Shown: positions 7,866 through 16,699, counted from the stretch's first letter. The stretch is DNA of 35,501 nt from Bacteroides sp. (GCA_030640625.1 DAOWJB010000136.1:1-35501); one strand, 5' to 3'. Program-made: numbers and translations. The notes: generated by a model not told the origin, from the sequence alone.

Positions 7866-7896
7866 AAAAAAAAAGCCCCGGATATTGGGGCTTTAT
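7866..7896 (-). terminator. Rho-independent terminator after the broken lipoprotein gene
   Basis: AAAGCCCC (7872-7879) and GGGGCTTT (7887-7894) form a perfect 8-bp stem with a 7-base loop. On the minus strand the stem is followed by a run of at least nine T residues (A run at 7866-7874). It lies about 30 bases past the stop codon of the upstream paralog, between the two duplicated genes. Confidence 0.85.
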
Positions 7897-7926
7897 GCTA
7901 TTGGATTTCTAATAATTTCATGCAAA

Positions 7927-8814
7927 TTATTCGATGGCAATAATGTCATTCCGCAACCTTACCACCTGCGTGGTGATCCTTTCCATGTACTCACCGGTCC
8001 TAACGGTCTGTGGTGTCCAGTTGGCGATTTTCTCCTTGAAATCGGCCTCAACATATATTTGCTTCAGGTCATTCATTTCGGCCATGAATTTTTCACCCTC
8101 ACCTTCTTCACGGATCTGTTCAAGCAAGCTGATAAGATCATTCAGGGCCTGTTCCTGTTCAACAATGGCCATCATCAGGTGCCTTAAGAGCTGGTAACGT
8201 ACCTCTTCCGGAAAATCATCGGGAAACTGCTTAATAACCTGTGTTAAAATATGCATTTTCTCAATGAATTCACCGGTCACAAAGAGAACTGCATGCCTGG
8301 CATGTTCTCCCTTCGACATTTCCACATCAATGTTATGGGCTGTCATGGTGAGCTGTTTCCTGAGTGTATCCGGATTCGCCCCTGCCGTGACATATCTCTC
8401 AAAAATCCCCTGCTCGAAGGAGCTAACAAGGCCAATGGCAGCGGCCAGTTTTCTGGCCCGCTCATATTTTATAAGTGCTGCGTCGGTCTTACCGTATGAC
8501 ACGAGATAGGCAATGTCAACCGTATAGACGCCCAATGCAAGAGCTGCCTGTGCCGGGTCCTGGGCTTAGAAGTCGACATTTGCCATGGGAATGACAAGTC
8601 CATCCATGTATTCTTCACCTGCCATATCAAGCGCGACCATTACAATTGACGGGTCCTCTAATCCGGGATTAATGTTTTGCAATTTCCGTTGAAATTCATC
8701 TATTTCTTCCGTTTCAGATTGAGCAGTCTTTTGCTGTCCGGCCTTCTGCTGGCAGGAGGTAAAAAGCACAGCAACCATGATGGTTGCGATAAACAAGATT
8801 CTGGTGATTTTCAT
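7927..8814 (-). pseudogene. Lipoprotein paralog interrupted by a single in-frame TAA
   Basis: The track gives two ORFs (8566-8814 and 7927-8535), but they are one reading frame. Codons 1-82 carry the lipoprotein signal (VAVLFTSC) and NINPGLEDPSIVMVALDM. Codon 83 is TAA (8568-8566), and the same frame resumes with AQDPAQAALALGVYTVDIAYLV to the TAA at 7929-7927. The complete frame is 888 bases, the same as the intact neighbour. An ungapped alignment puts the stop opposite a Tyr codon, so a single TAY to TAA change explains it. The downstream part shows no other lesions. The function is unknown. It could be a very recent pseudogene, tolerated readthrough or a base error. Confidence 0.8.
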
Positions 8815-8855
8815 AACAGTCTATAAAATTTAGTTAAATGCTTTAAAAATGCTGG

Positions 8856-8865
8856 CTAAAGATAA
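8856..8865 (-). promoter_or_regulatory. Candidate -7 box for the lipoprotein paralog
   Basis: On the minus strand TTATCTTTAG contains TATCTTTA, a close match to the Bacteroidota -7 element. A TTGTTG lies 20 bases upstream of it. The ATG at 8814 is about 43 bases downstream. The same decamer occurs on the opposite strand at 8901-8910, so this is half of a symmetrical divergent promoter. Confidence 0.35.
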
Positions 8866-8900
8866 CAAGAAATTGAAATGCAGACAACAAGGAATAATAA

Positions 8901-8910
8901 TTATCTTTAG
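8901..8910 (+). promoter_or_regulatory. Candidate -7 box for the AGCS symporter gene
   Basis: TTATCTTTAG on the plus strand contains TATCTTTA (8902-8909), about 20 bases before the TTG start at 8929. It is the exact inverted copy of 8856-8865. I do not see a good -33 element at the expected distance, so confidence is modest. Confidence 0.3.
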
Positions 8911-8928
8911 TCATCCAACCTGATCACA

Positions 8929-10314
8929 TTGAAACCATTCGGACAGTACATTATTGATTTCAGCAATTTCATCTGGGGAACGCCTCTGCTTATCCTGCTC
9001 CTTGGCGGCGGTATTTTCTTCCTCATTTATTCCAGGCTGACTCCCTTTCGATACATAAAGCATGCTGTGCATATCCTCATGGGAAGGTACGATGATCCAA
9101 ATGAACCAGGATATATCAGCCATTATCAGGCATTGTCCACTGCCCTTTCAGGAACCGTGGGCATGGGGAATGTCAGTGGGGTGGCAGTGGCGATAACTAC
9201 CGGTGGACCCGGAGCTATTTTCTGGATGTGGATCTCTGCCCTGCTCGGTGTGGCAACGAAATATTTTACATGCTCCCTGGCCGTCATGTACCGCGGAAAA
9301 GACTCCGCCGGCAACGTGCAGGGCGGTCCCATGTATTTCATTACCGAAGGCCTCGGTCAGCGGTGGAAACCCATGGCTATTTTCTTTTCCCTCGTAGGCA
9401 TGATCGGTGTTCTTCCCATGTTCCAGTCCAACCAGCTTACACAGGTGATCAGGGACGTGATCCTGGTGCCCAATGGGGTACAGACAGGATTCAATACTGA
9501 CCTGGTAACCGGACTTATCCTTTCATTGATTGTATCCATTGTAATTTTCGGGGGAATTAAAAGAATTGGCAAAGTAGCAGGCAAATTGGTTCCATTTATG
9601 GTTGTCCTGTATGTACTGGCCGTCCTGTATATCATTTTCTCACAGCCTGAACAGATACTTCCTGGATTCCGGACCATCTTTGCAGATGCATTCTCCGGTA
9701 ATGCTTTGCTGGGAGGAGCCCTGGGATCACTTATTGTGGAAGGGGTAAGGCGAGCGTCCTTCTCCAACGAAGCCGGGATTGGGACGGCACCCATGGCACA
9801 TGGAGCCGCCAAAACGAATGAACCAATACGTGAGGGACTTGTAGCCATGCTGGGGCCTATTGTTGATACGCTGATCATTTGTACCATGACAGCCCTGGCC
9901 CTTATCATGACAGGCGTGTGGGTAGATCCGGAGAGCGATGGTATATCCCTAACTGTCAATGCCTTTGACCAGGCCATGCCTGGAGCCGGTCCATATATCC
10001 TGATCCTGTGTGTCAGTGTATTTGCCATAACCTCCATGTTTGCATTTCCCTATTATGGAGCCAAATGTTTTGGTTTTGTCTTCGGCGCACGGTACCAGTT
10101 CATTTACAGTATAATACTTGTCATTGCTATCAGCATCGGGGCTGTGGGTACACTCAAGGTTGTTCTCAGTATTTTTGACAGTGCATATGCATTGATGGCA
10201 TTCCCCACAATGATCTCTGCCATCCTCCTTTCCCCAAAGGTGGTTAAGGAAACAAAAAAGTATTTTGCCCGATATCATCATAATAAATCAATAAAAATCC
10301 GGAAAACTGCATAA
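8929..10314 (+). CDS. Sodium:alanine symporter, AGCS (AlsT/DagA) family
   Basis: This 461-residue polytopic inner-membrane protein has about ten to eleven hydrophobic helices. Family landmarks are FRYIKHAVHILMG, LSTALSGTVGMGNVSGVA (the sodium/substrate unwound helix), GGPGAIFWMWISALLG, VQGGPMYFI and the hallmark SNEAGIGTAPMAHGAA. AGCS proteins take up alanine or glycine with Na+ or H+. The start is a TTG: an in-frame TAG lies seven codons upstream and the first ATG is about 50 residues inside the domain, so TTG at 8929 is the best available. Its start region is divergent from the lipoprotein pair. No partner gene follows closely. Confidence 0.93.
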   Translation: MKPFGQYIIDFSNFIWGTPLLILLLGGGIFFLIYSRLTPFRYIKHAVHILMGRYDDPNEPGYISHYQALSTALSGTVGMGNVSGVAVAITTGGPGAIFWMWISALLGVATKYFTCSLAVMYRGKDSAGNVQGGPMYFITEGLGQRWKPMAIFFSLVGMIGVLPMFQSNQLTQVIRDVILVPNGVQTGFNTDLVTGLILSLIVSIVIFGGIKRIGKVAGKLVPFMVVLYVLAVLYIIFSQPEQILPGFRTIFADAFSGNALLGGALGSLIVEGVRRASFSNEAGIGTAPMAHGAAKTNEPIREGLVAMLGPIVDTLIICTMTALALIMTGVWVDPESDGISLTVNAFDQAMPGAGPYILILCVSVFAITSMFAFPYYGAKCFGFVFGARYQFIYSIILVIAISIGAVGTLKVVLSIFDSAYALMAFPTMISAILLSPKVVKETKKYFARYHHNKSIKIRKTA

Positions 10315-10469
10315 AGGGGATGTTCAAAAAGAAACCAAGATCGTGATGAAACGTATAGGTATACTACTGGAGAAGCATTGAGATATCTGCCATCGCATCA
10401 AAGTGATGAGCAGAATCACCGGCATGGAAATAGAATCATTTCATTTTAACGCTATATTGCCGGTTTGAA

Positions 10470-10724
10470 ATGGAACACAACAAGAAGAAAACCAGTCAGG
10501 GTGAGTTCTGGATGGATCAGGATGGGATCCTTTACCAGGATTATTCGCCGGGTGCAGAACTCAAACTTGAAGATAGCCTAGCTACAGCTGCACTGATAGT
10601 CAGTCATCCGGTAAGCCGGATCATTGGTAATTTTTATATGGGAATAAACAAAACCAAAATGCCGGTCAGGATGTTCACCCGGACCGAAGATGCAAAAAAA
10701 TGGCTGAAGGATTTCTTACCCTAA
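10470..10724 (+). CDS. Short DUF7793/STAS-like protein, apparently internally deleted
   Basis: The 84-residue product starts with GEFWMDQDGILYQDYSPGAELKLED and ends with ALIVSHPVSRIIGNFYMGINKTKMPVRMFTRTEDAKKWLKDFL. From family memory, these are the two ends of the roughly 130-residue STAS/SpoIIAA-like (DUF7793-type) proteins common in Bacteroidota. The central part (the strand/helix with the DIR-like motif and the REARxYF segment) is missing, so the ends join at about residue 37. It sits 12 bases before the hybrid kinase, a neighbourhood in which such proteins often occur. A role in modulating the kinase is inferred. It may be a deleted relic or a minimal version. Confidence 0.6.
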   Translation: MEHNKKKTSQGEFWMDQDGILYQDYSPGAELKLEDSLATAALIVSHPVSRIIGNFYMGINKTKMPVRMFTRTEDAKKWLKDFLP

Positions 10725-10736
10725 GTATCCGCGTGT

Positions 10737-13700
10737 ATGAAAAAAGATGATCCCAGAATAGACACAATTCTTGCAGCCATCACTAAAATTGCTGCCGGAA
10801 ATTTGAATACCCGGATCGATATTTCAGATTCCCTTGATGAGATTGACGGAATTGCCACAGGGATCAATATGCTTGCTGAAGAAGTCAGGAACAGGATGGA
10901 TCAGCATGAAGCTGAAAATAAGAAACTTAACGAAACCATTACGCAACTCAGGAGAGTCAGGGCGCAGCTTTCCGATTCAGAACATATTTTTTCGCAGGTA
11001 TTCCAGACAAGTCCCGATGGCATCAGCATATCCAGACTGGATGATGGGGTATTTGTGGAAGTAAATAAAAGCTTTGAGGCGCTCACGGGTTATACAAGGG
11101 ATGAACTGATCGGACATTCTGTTTATGATTTCGGTATGTGGACGAAACAATCGGTCCGGGATGATCTTACAAAGCAACTCAGGGAAACAGGCGTGGTCAC
11201 CAACCTCGAATCTGAGTTCAGGATAAAGGATGGCAGCATTAAGCGGGGACTGATGTCTGCTTCACTGCTAAATATTAACCACGTACCGCATTTGCTGGCC
11301 ATCACCAGAGATATTACGGCCATCTCTGAAGCCAAAAAAGATCTTCAGCTTTCCCAGAAAAAATACGAAGAACTGATACAATTTGCACCGGAAGGGATTA
11401 TCCTGATAGATACAGAAGGAAGGATTAAAATGGCAAACCCGGCCTTTCTGCAGATCATCAGCATTGACATCAATGAGGTCAGGGAACTTCCCTTCAGTGA
11501 GATTCGTGGATTTGACCAGGAAGATCTTCGGGCCTATGCCCGCATTTTCTCCCAGGCAATCAAGGGGAAGGTCCCAAAACCCCTAGAAATGAGGTTCTTA
11601 AATCCTCAAAGACAGGTACGACACCTGGAGATTCATATTACGCCCCTGAGAAGGGATGATAAGATTAGTGGTGCACAAGCCGTCGTCAGGGATATTTCTG
11701 AAAGGATACAGGCCATCGAAGCCTTGCGTACATCAGAAGGCCAGTATCGCACATCCATGGATTCCATGCAGGACTCCATTTATGTCTTAAACCAGGACCT
11801 TGAGATCCTGCTGGCGAACCAGGCACTCCTGACCGGTCTCCAACAAATGGGACTCCCAACGGATGTCATCGGGAAAAACTACCTGGAAGCATTTCCCTTT
11901 CTTCCTGCTTCTACCATCGATGAATACAAAGAGATATTCAGCAAGGGTAAGTCCCTGCATAAGGAGGATACTTACCGCATTGCTGACCATGATCATTTCA
12001 CTGACACCCGTCTTATCCCCATCCTGGAAAATAAAACCGTAACGAGCGTTCTCACGATTGTACAGGATATTACTGATCGAAAGAAGATCGAACGGATTCA
12101 ACAGATCATGTACAATATTTCCAATGCGGTTAATATCACAAAAGATCTGAATGAACTCTTCCTTTCCATTCAGAAGGAACTGGGAAGTATTTTTGATACC
12201 ACGAACTTTTTTATCGCCTTCTACAATAAGGAAGATGATACCCTGACCCTCCCCTTCTTTGTCGATGAAAAGGATAGTTTTGAAGCATTCCCGGCAAAAA
12301 AGAGCCTTACCGGTTATATGATCCGGAATGACAGGCCGCTTCTGATGAAAAACAAGGATATTGCCAGCCTGGTAAAATCCGGAGAGATTGAAGATGTCGG
12401 AACACCCAGTAAGATATGGTTAGGAGCTCCCCTGAAGATCAAGGATGAGATCATCGGTGCGCTGGTTGTCCAGCATTATGAAGATGAACTAGCCTATACC
12501 GAAAAAGACCTGGAAATTCTGCAATTCGTTTCATCCCAGATTGGTCTGTCCATTGAAACCAAAAGGGCATATGATGATGTCCAGGTTGAAAAAGCCTATT
12601 TTGAGCAGTTGTTTGAAGGTTCTCCGGAATGCATTGTACTCACCTCCAATCATGGAAGATTGATCAGGGTGAACAGTGAATTCCAGAAATTATTTGGTTA
12701 TTCACCAGAAGAAGCAGTTGGTAATTATATTGATGAACTGATCGTCCCGAATGAATATTTGAAGGAGGCCCGGGTAATTACCAGGAAGGTGGCGAAGGGT
12801 GAGAAGATACTTATTGAAACTGTCCGGCAGCATAAGGACGGGAGCCTTATCCTGGTATCTGTGATGGGCACACCTATTGAAATTGGTAGCGGACAGGTTG
12901 GTGTTTACGGTATTTACAGGGATATCACAGACCGGAAAAAGGCTGACATTGCCCTCCGTGACAGTGAGGAGAAACTGCGCAATATTCTCTACTCCTCCCC
13001 TGATGCCATTACGGTTTCAGATCTCCGTGGATTCATCACTGAATGCAATCTGGCCGCCCTTGATGTTTTTCAATGCGAGAGTGACAGTGAATTACTCGGC
13101 ATGAATGCCAATCAATTCGTCATTCCGGAGATGAGGGGTAAAGGCATTGAGGCGCTAAAGACCATATTGAGAAATGGTTTCATTAAAAATATTGAATTTG
13201 AACTCATCACAAAAAGAGGCAACCGTATTTTTGTTGATCTTTCTGCAAGCCTGATACGGGATACCAACGACAAGCCCATAGGGATAGCTACCATCACCCA
13301 GAATATAACTGAACGGAAAGCCTATGAGAGGAACCTGGAAGAAGCAAAGGAAAAAGCCGAAGAATCGGATCGCCTGAAGTCAGCATTCCTGGCCAATATG
13401 TCACATGAGATCAGGACGCCCATGAATGCCATCCTTGGCTTTTCCGAATTACTCAGGTCAGAAGAAATTTCTAAAGAGGTCAGGAATGAATATACACAGA
13501 TCATCCAGAACAAGGGCAACGAATTAATGCTGATCATCAATGATATCATTGATATCTCTAAAATCGAGGCGGGAGATGTTAAGATCGTTAAATTGGATCT
13601 GGTGGTTAACGATTTTCTGAAATCCTTGTACAAGCAATATAAGGAGGAAATAGGCCTGATGAACAAGGACCATGTTCAGATGCGTTTAAGTATTCCCGAA

Positions 13701-14492
13701 AATGTTAATCCGGTCATTCATACCGATCAGGCAAGATTGAAACAGGTTCTTTATAACCTGATCAGCAATGCCCTTAAATTTACGCAGGAAGGATTCATTG
13801 AAATTGGCTATGCCCTCAAGGATGCAAAGGTGGAATTCTTTGTCAGGGATACCGGTATTGGCGTAACAAGCGAAAAACAGGATATCATTTTTGACCGGTT
13901 CAGGCAGGTGGATGAATCCCTCAACAGCCAGTTTGGTGGGACCGGGCTCGGATTGGCCATTTCCAGGAACCTGGTTAACCTGCTGGGTGGCGAGATTTGG
14001 ATGGAATCTGAAGAACAACGGGGATCTACCTTCTATTTTAACCTGCCACTATTTGAAAATAAAGAACAGGATCAGGCCGGTATTGAGGAAAATGCTTCCG
14101 GAATTATGCAGGGCGGGATCATTGATCTTACAGGCAGAAAAATATTGATCGCTGAGGATGATTCAGCCAATTACCATTTTATTGAATCTTTCCTGAAACG
14201 CAGCAATTCAACCATGCTGTGGGCAAGGGACGGACAAGAGGCGCTGGATATATTTACAAAAGATCCTGCCATAGACATGATCCTGATGGACCTGAAGATG
14301 CCAACCCTAAATGGCATTGAGGCCACAAAGACGATCCGGAAAACAAATAAGGAGATCCCGATAATTGCACTTACAGCATATGCTTTTGCCGATGATAAGG
14401 AAAACTCCATCAAGGCAGGATGTAATGAATATCTGTCCAAGCCGGTGAAGATTGAGCAACTTTCCGCAATACTTACGCGGTATCTGAAATAA
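10737..14492 (+). CDS. Soluble hybrid sensor histidine kinase: HAMP-like, 5 PAS, GAF, HisKA, HATPase, REC
   Basis: At 1251 residues it has no transmembrane segment. Domains in order: a HAMP-like stretch (about 8-60, KIAAGNLNTRIDISDSLDEI), PAS1 (82-200), PAS2 (205-325), PAS3 (330-445), GAF (about 465-605), PAS4 (615-735), PAS5 (740-865), HisKA with phospho-acceptor His890 in SHEIRTPMNAILGFSE, a HATPase with DTGIG and GGTGLGLAIS, and a C-terminal receiver with Asp1185 in LMDLKMP. It should autophosphorylate in response to cytosolic ligands or redox/light signals and pass phosphate to its own receiver; the output partner is not visible. It starts 12 bases after the DUF7793-like gene, so the two are likely one operon. 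It shares a near-identical HisKA region with the kinase at 21439. Confidence 0.93.
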   Translation: MKKDDPRIDTILAAITKIAAGNLNTRIDISDSLDEIDGIATGINMLAEEVRNRMDQHEAENKKLNETITQLRRVRAQLSDSEHIFSQVFQTSPDGISISRLDDGVFVEVNKSFEALTGYTRDELIGHSVYDFGMWTKQSVRDDLTKQLRETGVVTNLESEFRIKDGSIKRGLMSASLLNINHVPHLLAITRDITAISEAKKDLQLSQKKYEELIQFAPEGIILIDTEGRIKMANPAFLQIISIDINEVRELPFSEIRGFDQEDLRAYARIFSQAIKGKVPKPLEMRFLNPQRQVRHLEIHITPLRRDDKISGAQAVVRDISERIQAIEALRTSEGQYRTSMDSMQDSIYVLNQDLEILLANQALLTGLQQMGLPTDVIGKNYLEAFPFLPASTIDEYKEIFSKGKSLHKEDTYRIADHDHFTDTRLIPILENKTVTSVLTIVQDITDRKKIERIQQIMYNISNAVNITKDLNELFLSIQKELGSIFDTTNFFIAFYNKEDDTLTLPFFVDEKDSFEAFPAKKSLTGYMIRNDRPLLMKNKDIASLVKSGEIEDVGTPSKIWLGAPLKIKDEIIGALVVQHYEDELAYTEKDLEILQFVSSQIGLSIETKRAYDDVQVEKAYFEQLFEGSPECIVLTSNHGRLIRVNSEFQKLFGYSPEEAVGNYIDELIVPNEYLKEARVITRKVAKGEKILIETVRQHKDGSLILVSVMGTPIEIGSGQVGVYGIYRDITDRKKADIALRDSEEKLRNILYSSPDAITVSDLRGFITECNLAALDVFQCESDSELLGMNANQFVIPEMRGKGIEALKTILRNGFIKNIEFELITKRGNRIFVDLSASLIRDTNDKPIGIATITQNITERKAYERNLEEAKEKAEESDRLKSAFLANMSHEIRTPMNAILGFSELLRSEEISKEVRNEYTQIIQNKGNELMLIINDIIDISKIEAGDVKIVKLDLVVNDFLKSLYKQYKEEIGLMNKDHVQMRLSIPENVNPVIHTDQARLKQVLYNLISNALKFTQEGFIEIGYALKDAKVEFFVRDTGIGVTSEKQDIIFDRFRQVDESLNSQFGGTGLGLAISRNLVNLLGGEIWMESEEQRGSTFYFNLPLFENKEQDQAGIEENASGIMQGGIIDLTGRKILIAEDDSANYHFIESFLKRSNSTMLWARDGQEALDIFTKDPAIDMILMDLKMPTLNGIEATKTIRKTNKEIPIIALTAYAFADDKENSIKAGCNEYLSKPVKIEQLSAILTRYLK

Positions 14493-14497
14493 TTATT

Positions 14498-15526
14498 TCA
14501 CCGGATAATGAATCCTTCCTTCAGGGGGTCATCCGGATCAAACCAGAATTCTGAACTACCTGTGAAATGGGCGGTTCCCGATACCTCCGGTACAACGGCC
14601 CGGTAAGGCCCATAGTCTGTAATTTCAGCAATCCGCACCTGCATGGTAGTACCGAGAATACTCTCGATGGTGATCCAATGTCCGGGTTCCAGTTCCCCCC
14701 TGTCAAAATGGATGGCAGCCCTGGCACTGACCCCTGAACCGGTAGCCGAGCGGTCAAGTTCCCCCTCTGCAAAAATGCAGACATTGCGGCTATGATGATC
14801 AGGCAGCTCCGCCCTTCCGGTAAAGATCGTTCCATAAAGGAAACCCAGATCCTTCTCAAAGGGATGTGTGATTTCATGTTTCTCAGAAACAGCCTGCTTG
14901 ATCATTCTTCCCAGACTTATCAGATGGTTGGCATTGTTGGTTTCCAGGTCCAGTTTCAAATCATCTGCTTCGACAAAAGCATAAAATGCTCCACCGTATG
15001 CAAGGTCAAAACAGATAAGCTGGTCGTTGAGCGTGATCTCCCCCTGCTTGATGGAAACGAATGATGGAACATTCCTGAATATGACCCTTTCCACCACACC
15101 CTGCTTCCGGTAGGCAGTGGAAATGATTCGTCCAGGGGGACCGTCAATCCGGAGGGTAACCTTCTCCCCCTCTCTTATGATAATGCCCATATCAAGTACC
15201 ATTTTGGTAAGTGCAATAATGGCATGTCCGCACATGGTGCTGTATCCTTCGTTGTGCAGAAAAAACACACCAAAGTCTCCATCCGGAGTGACAGCTTCAG
15301 TCAATATCGCACCATACATATCCGCATGTCCCCTGGGTTCCCACATGGTTCCGGTTCGAATATGATCAAAATGCTCCCGGAAATACCTGCGTTTCTCAAG
15401 AATGGTTTTTCCTTTTATTTCTGGGAGTCCACTGGTCAGCACCCTCAGTGGTTCCCCTCCTGTATGCATTTCAATAGAACGAACCTTAAGCCAGTCCCCA
15501 GGTTCCCACTTCACATTATTATCCAT
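14498..15526 (-). CDS. trans-3-hydroxy-L-proline dehydratase (proline racemase family)
   Basis: This 342-residue proline racemase superfamily member contains the first active-site Cys99 in STMCGHAI. At the second position the motif is DRSATGSG, with Thr262 in place of the Cys of true proline/4-hydroxyproline epimerases. The Cys/Thr pair is diagnostic of trans-3-hydroxy-L-proline dehydratase (EC 4.2.1.77), which yields pyrroline-2-carboxylate. Other landmarks are IEMHTGGEPLRV at the N-terminus, and MWEPRGHADMYGA. The adjacent upstream gene encodes a likely pyrroline-2-carboxylate reductase, 13 bases away, which strongly supports the assignment. It is cytosolic and converges with the hybrid kinase gene, with 5 bases between stops. 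Confidence 0.92.
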   Translation of the reverse strand: MDNNVKWEPGDWLKVRSIEMHTGGEPLRVLTSGLPEIKGKTILEKRRYFREHFDHIRTGTMWEPRGHADMYGAILTEAVTPDGDFGVFFLHNEGYSTMCGHAIIALTKMVLDMGIIIREGEKVTLRIDGPPGRIISTAYRKQGVVERVIFRNVPSFVSIKQGEITLNDQLICFDLAYGGAFYAFVEADDLKLDLETNNANHLISLGRMIKQAVSEKHEITHPFEKDLGFLYGTIFTGRAELPDHHSRNVCIFAEGELDRSATGSGVSARAAIHFDRGELEPGHWITIESILGTTMQVRIAEITDYGPYRAVVPEVSGTAHFTGSSEFWFDPDDPLKEGFIIR

Positions 15527-15539
15527 AAATACCGTATGC

Positions 15540-16502
15540 TTAGGTTATATCGATGTCAATACCAACACCCTGGCTCTTCGCCTGGCTGTATATTTTCTCA
15601 GCCACGAGGAGATCAAACAAAGCCATGCCTACCGATTTAAAGAAACTTGTGGAATGTTGTGACGGCTTTATGGATTGGTTGATCAGTTTGCCAATGGTGA
15701 ATATTTTTTCTTCCTTTATTAAACCAGCCTTGAGCGCGTAGATCAGGTCACCTGATTCCTGGCTGGCCTGCCGTGAATCTACATAAACCCTGTTTATTAA
15801 ATGAAATAATCCTTCAGGGATCTCCCGCATGCTTGGCTTGAACGAGCCAATGCCAACGAATGTCTTTCCCCTGAGATTTTCCTTGTCTGATGGGATAACC
15901 GGATAAGGAGACGAGGTTGCTGTGATGACCACTTCCGAGGCCGTGACCAGATCTCCGTTCGAAGGAGAAATGATTATTTCAGCCTCCAGTTCACTGCTTA
16001 GACTGGAAGCCAGTTTTTCAGCCCTGTTTCTGTCGAGGTCTGAAATATATATCCGTTCAAGTGATCTGACTGCGCTGGCCATAATTGCCTGATAATAAGC
16101 CTGAATACCTGCACCGATGATCCCGAGTGAACGAACAGCCGGATCTGATAAATATTTGATCCCGGTGGCTGATACAGCTCCCGTCCTCATGCCGGTCAGG
16201 ACAGAAGCATCCATCATGGCCATGGGAGAGCCTGTTGCAGCATCGTTCAACAACATGACTCCCTGGATCACCGCCTGGTCATGCTTTAGGTTTTCAGGGA
16301 AAACGGTCACCAGTTTGGTACCGAAGGATGATTTGATAAAAGAAGGCATTAATAATAATACATTGCCTTCATATTCAGTGTGCATCCTCGGCGGCATCAG
16401 AAAATCATCCCCTTCATACAAAACCATCGCATGTTCAACAGCCTCAATAACCTCCGCCGGTGAAACAAGGTCCTTCAACAGACTTCCTTTCAGGATAAGC
16501 AT
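15540..16502 (-). CDS. Ornithine cyclodeaminase/mu-crystallin family, likely pyrroline-2-carboxylate reductase
   Basis: The 320-residue protein has the OCD/mu-crystallin fold: an N-terminal substrate region (LMPPRMHTEYEGNVLLLMPSF, GTKLVTVFPEN), a Rossmann NAD(P)-binding motif GIIGAGIQA (about 127-135), and a C-terminal ESGDL segment. Family members act as ornithine cyclodeaminase, alanine dehydrogenase or pyrroline-2-carboxylate reductase. The neighbouring T3LHyp dehydratase produces pyrroline-2-carboxylate, so reduction to L-proline (LhpI-type) is the best-fitting reaction. This is an inference from context, because sequence alone does not separate the subfamilies. It is the first gene of the two-gene minus operon. 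Upstream lies a 197-base region shared with the divergent MATE gene. Confidence 0.88.
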   Translation of the reverse strand: MLILKGSLLKDLVSPAEVIEAVEHAMVLYEGDDFLMPPRMHTEYEGNVLLLMPSFIKSSFGTKLVTVFPENLKHDQAVIQGVMLLNDAATGSPMAMMDASVLTGMRTGAVSATGIKYLSDPAVRSLGIIGAGIQAYYQAIMASAVRSLERIYISDLDRNRAEKLASSLSSELEAEIIISPSNGDLVTASEVVITATSSPYPVIPSDKENLRGKTFVGIGSFKPSMREIPEGLFHLINRVYVDSRQASQESGDLIYALKAGLIKEEKIFTIGKLINQSIKPSQHSTSFFKSVGMALFDLLVAEKIYSQAKSQGVGIDIDIT

Positions 16503-16699
16503 TGTTTGGATATTAAAAATTTAATGTGAAAATTAATGATTTTTTTTACCTTTATATTCGCCTAAGACGAGTAATTATGAGAATTAAGTAGTACCCCCAC
16601 AGTTTACCTGCAACCATTTTTCCGGTTGAAGCCATCCATGTTATAGATCTTTTTATCCTGTGCAACAGGTTTTATACTCTTTGCTATTTGTCAATACCA

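Noticed and set aside
5981-8814. Reassignment of TAA to an amino acid in this organism
   Set aside because: TAA is the terminal codon of several intact genes here (for example 10312-10314, 14490-14492, 33649-33651), so global reassignment does not fit.
9357-10037. 226-aa minus-strand ORF inside the AGCS symporter
   Set aside because: It is an antisense shadow of a well-recognised transporter gene.
14486-14499. Palindrome GAAATAATTATTTC at the kinase/dehydratase junction as a terminator
   Set aside because: It is AT-only at the core, has no loop or T-run, and simply spans two stop codons of convergent genes.
16657-16673. CCTG-TGCAA-CAGG-TTTT hairpin before the MATE gene as a terminator or attenuator
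   Set aside because: The stem has only four base pairs and does not extend, so it is too weak to call.
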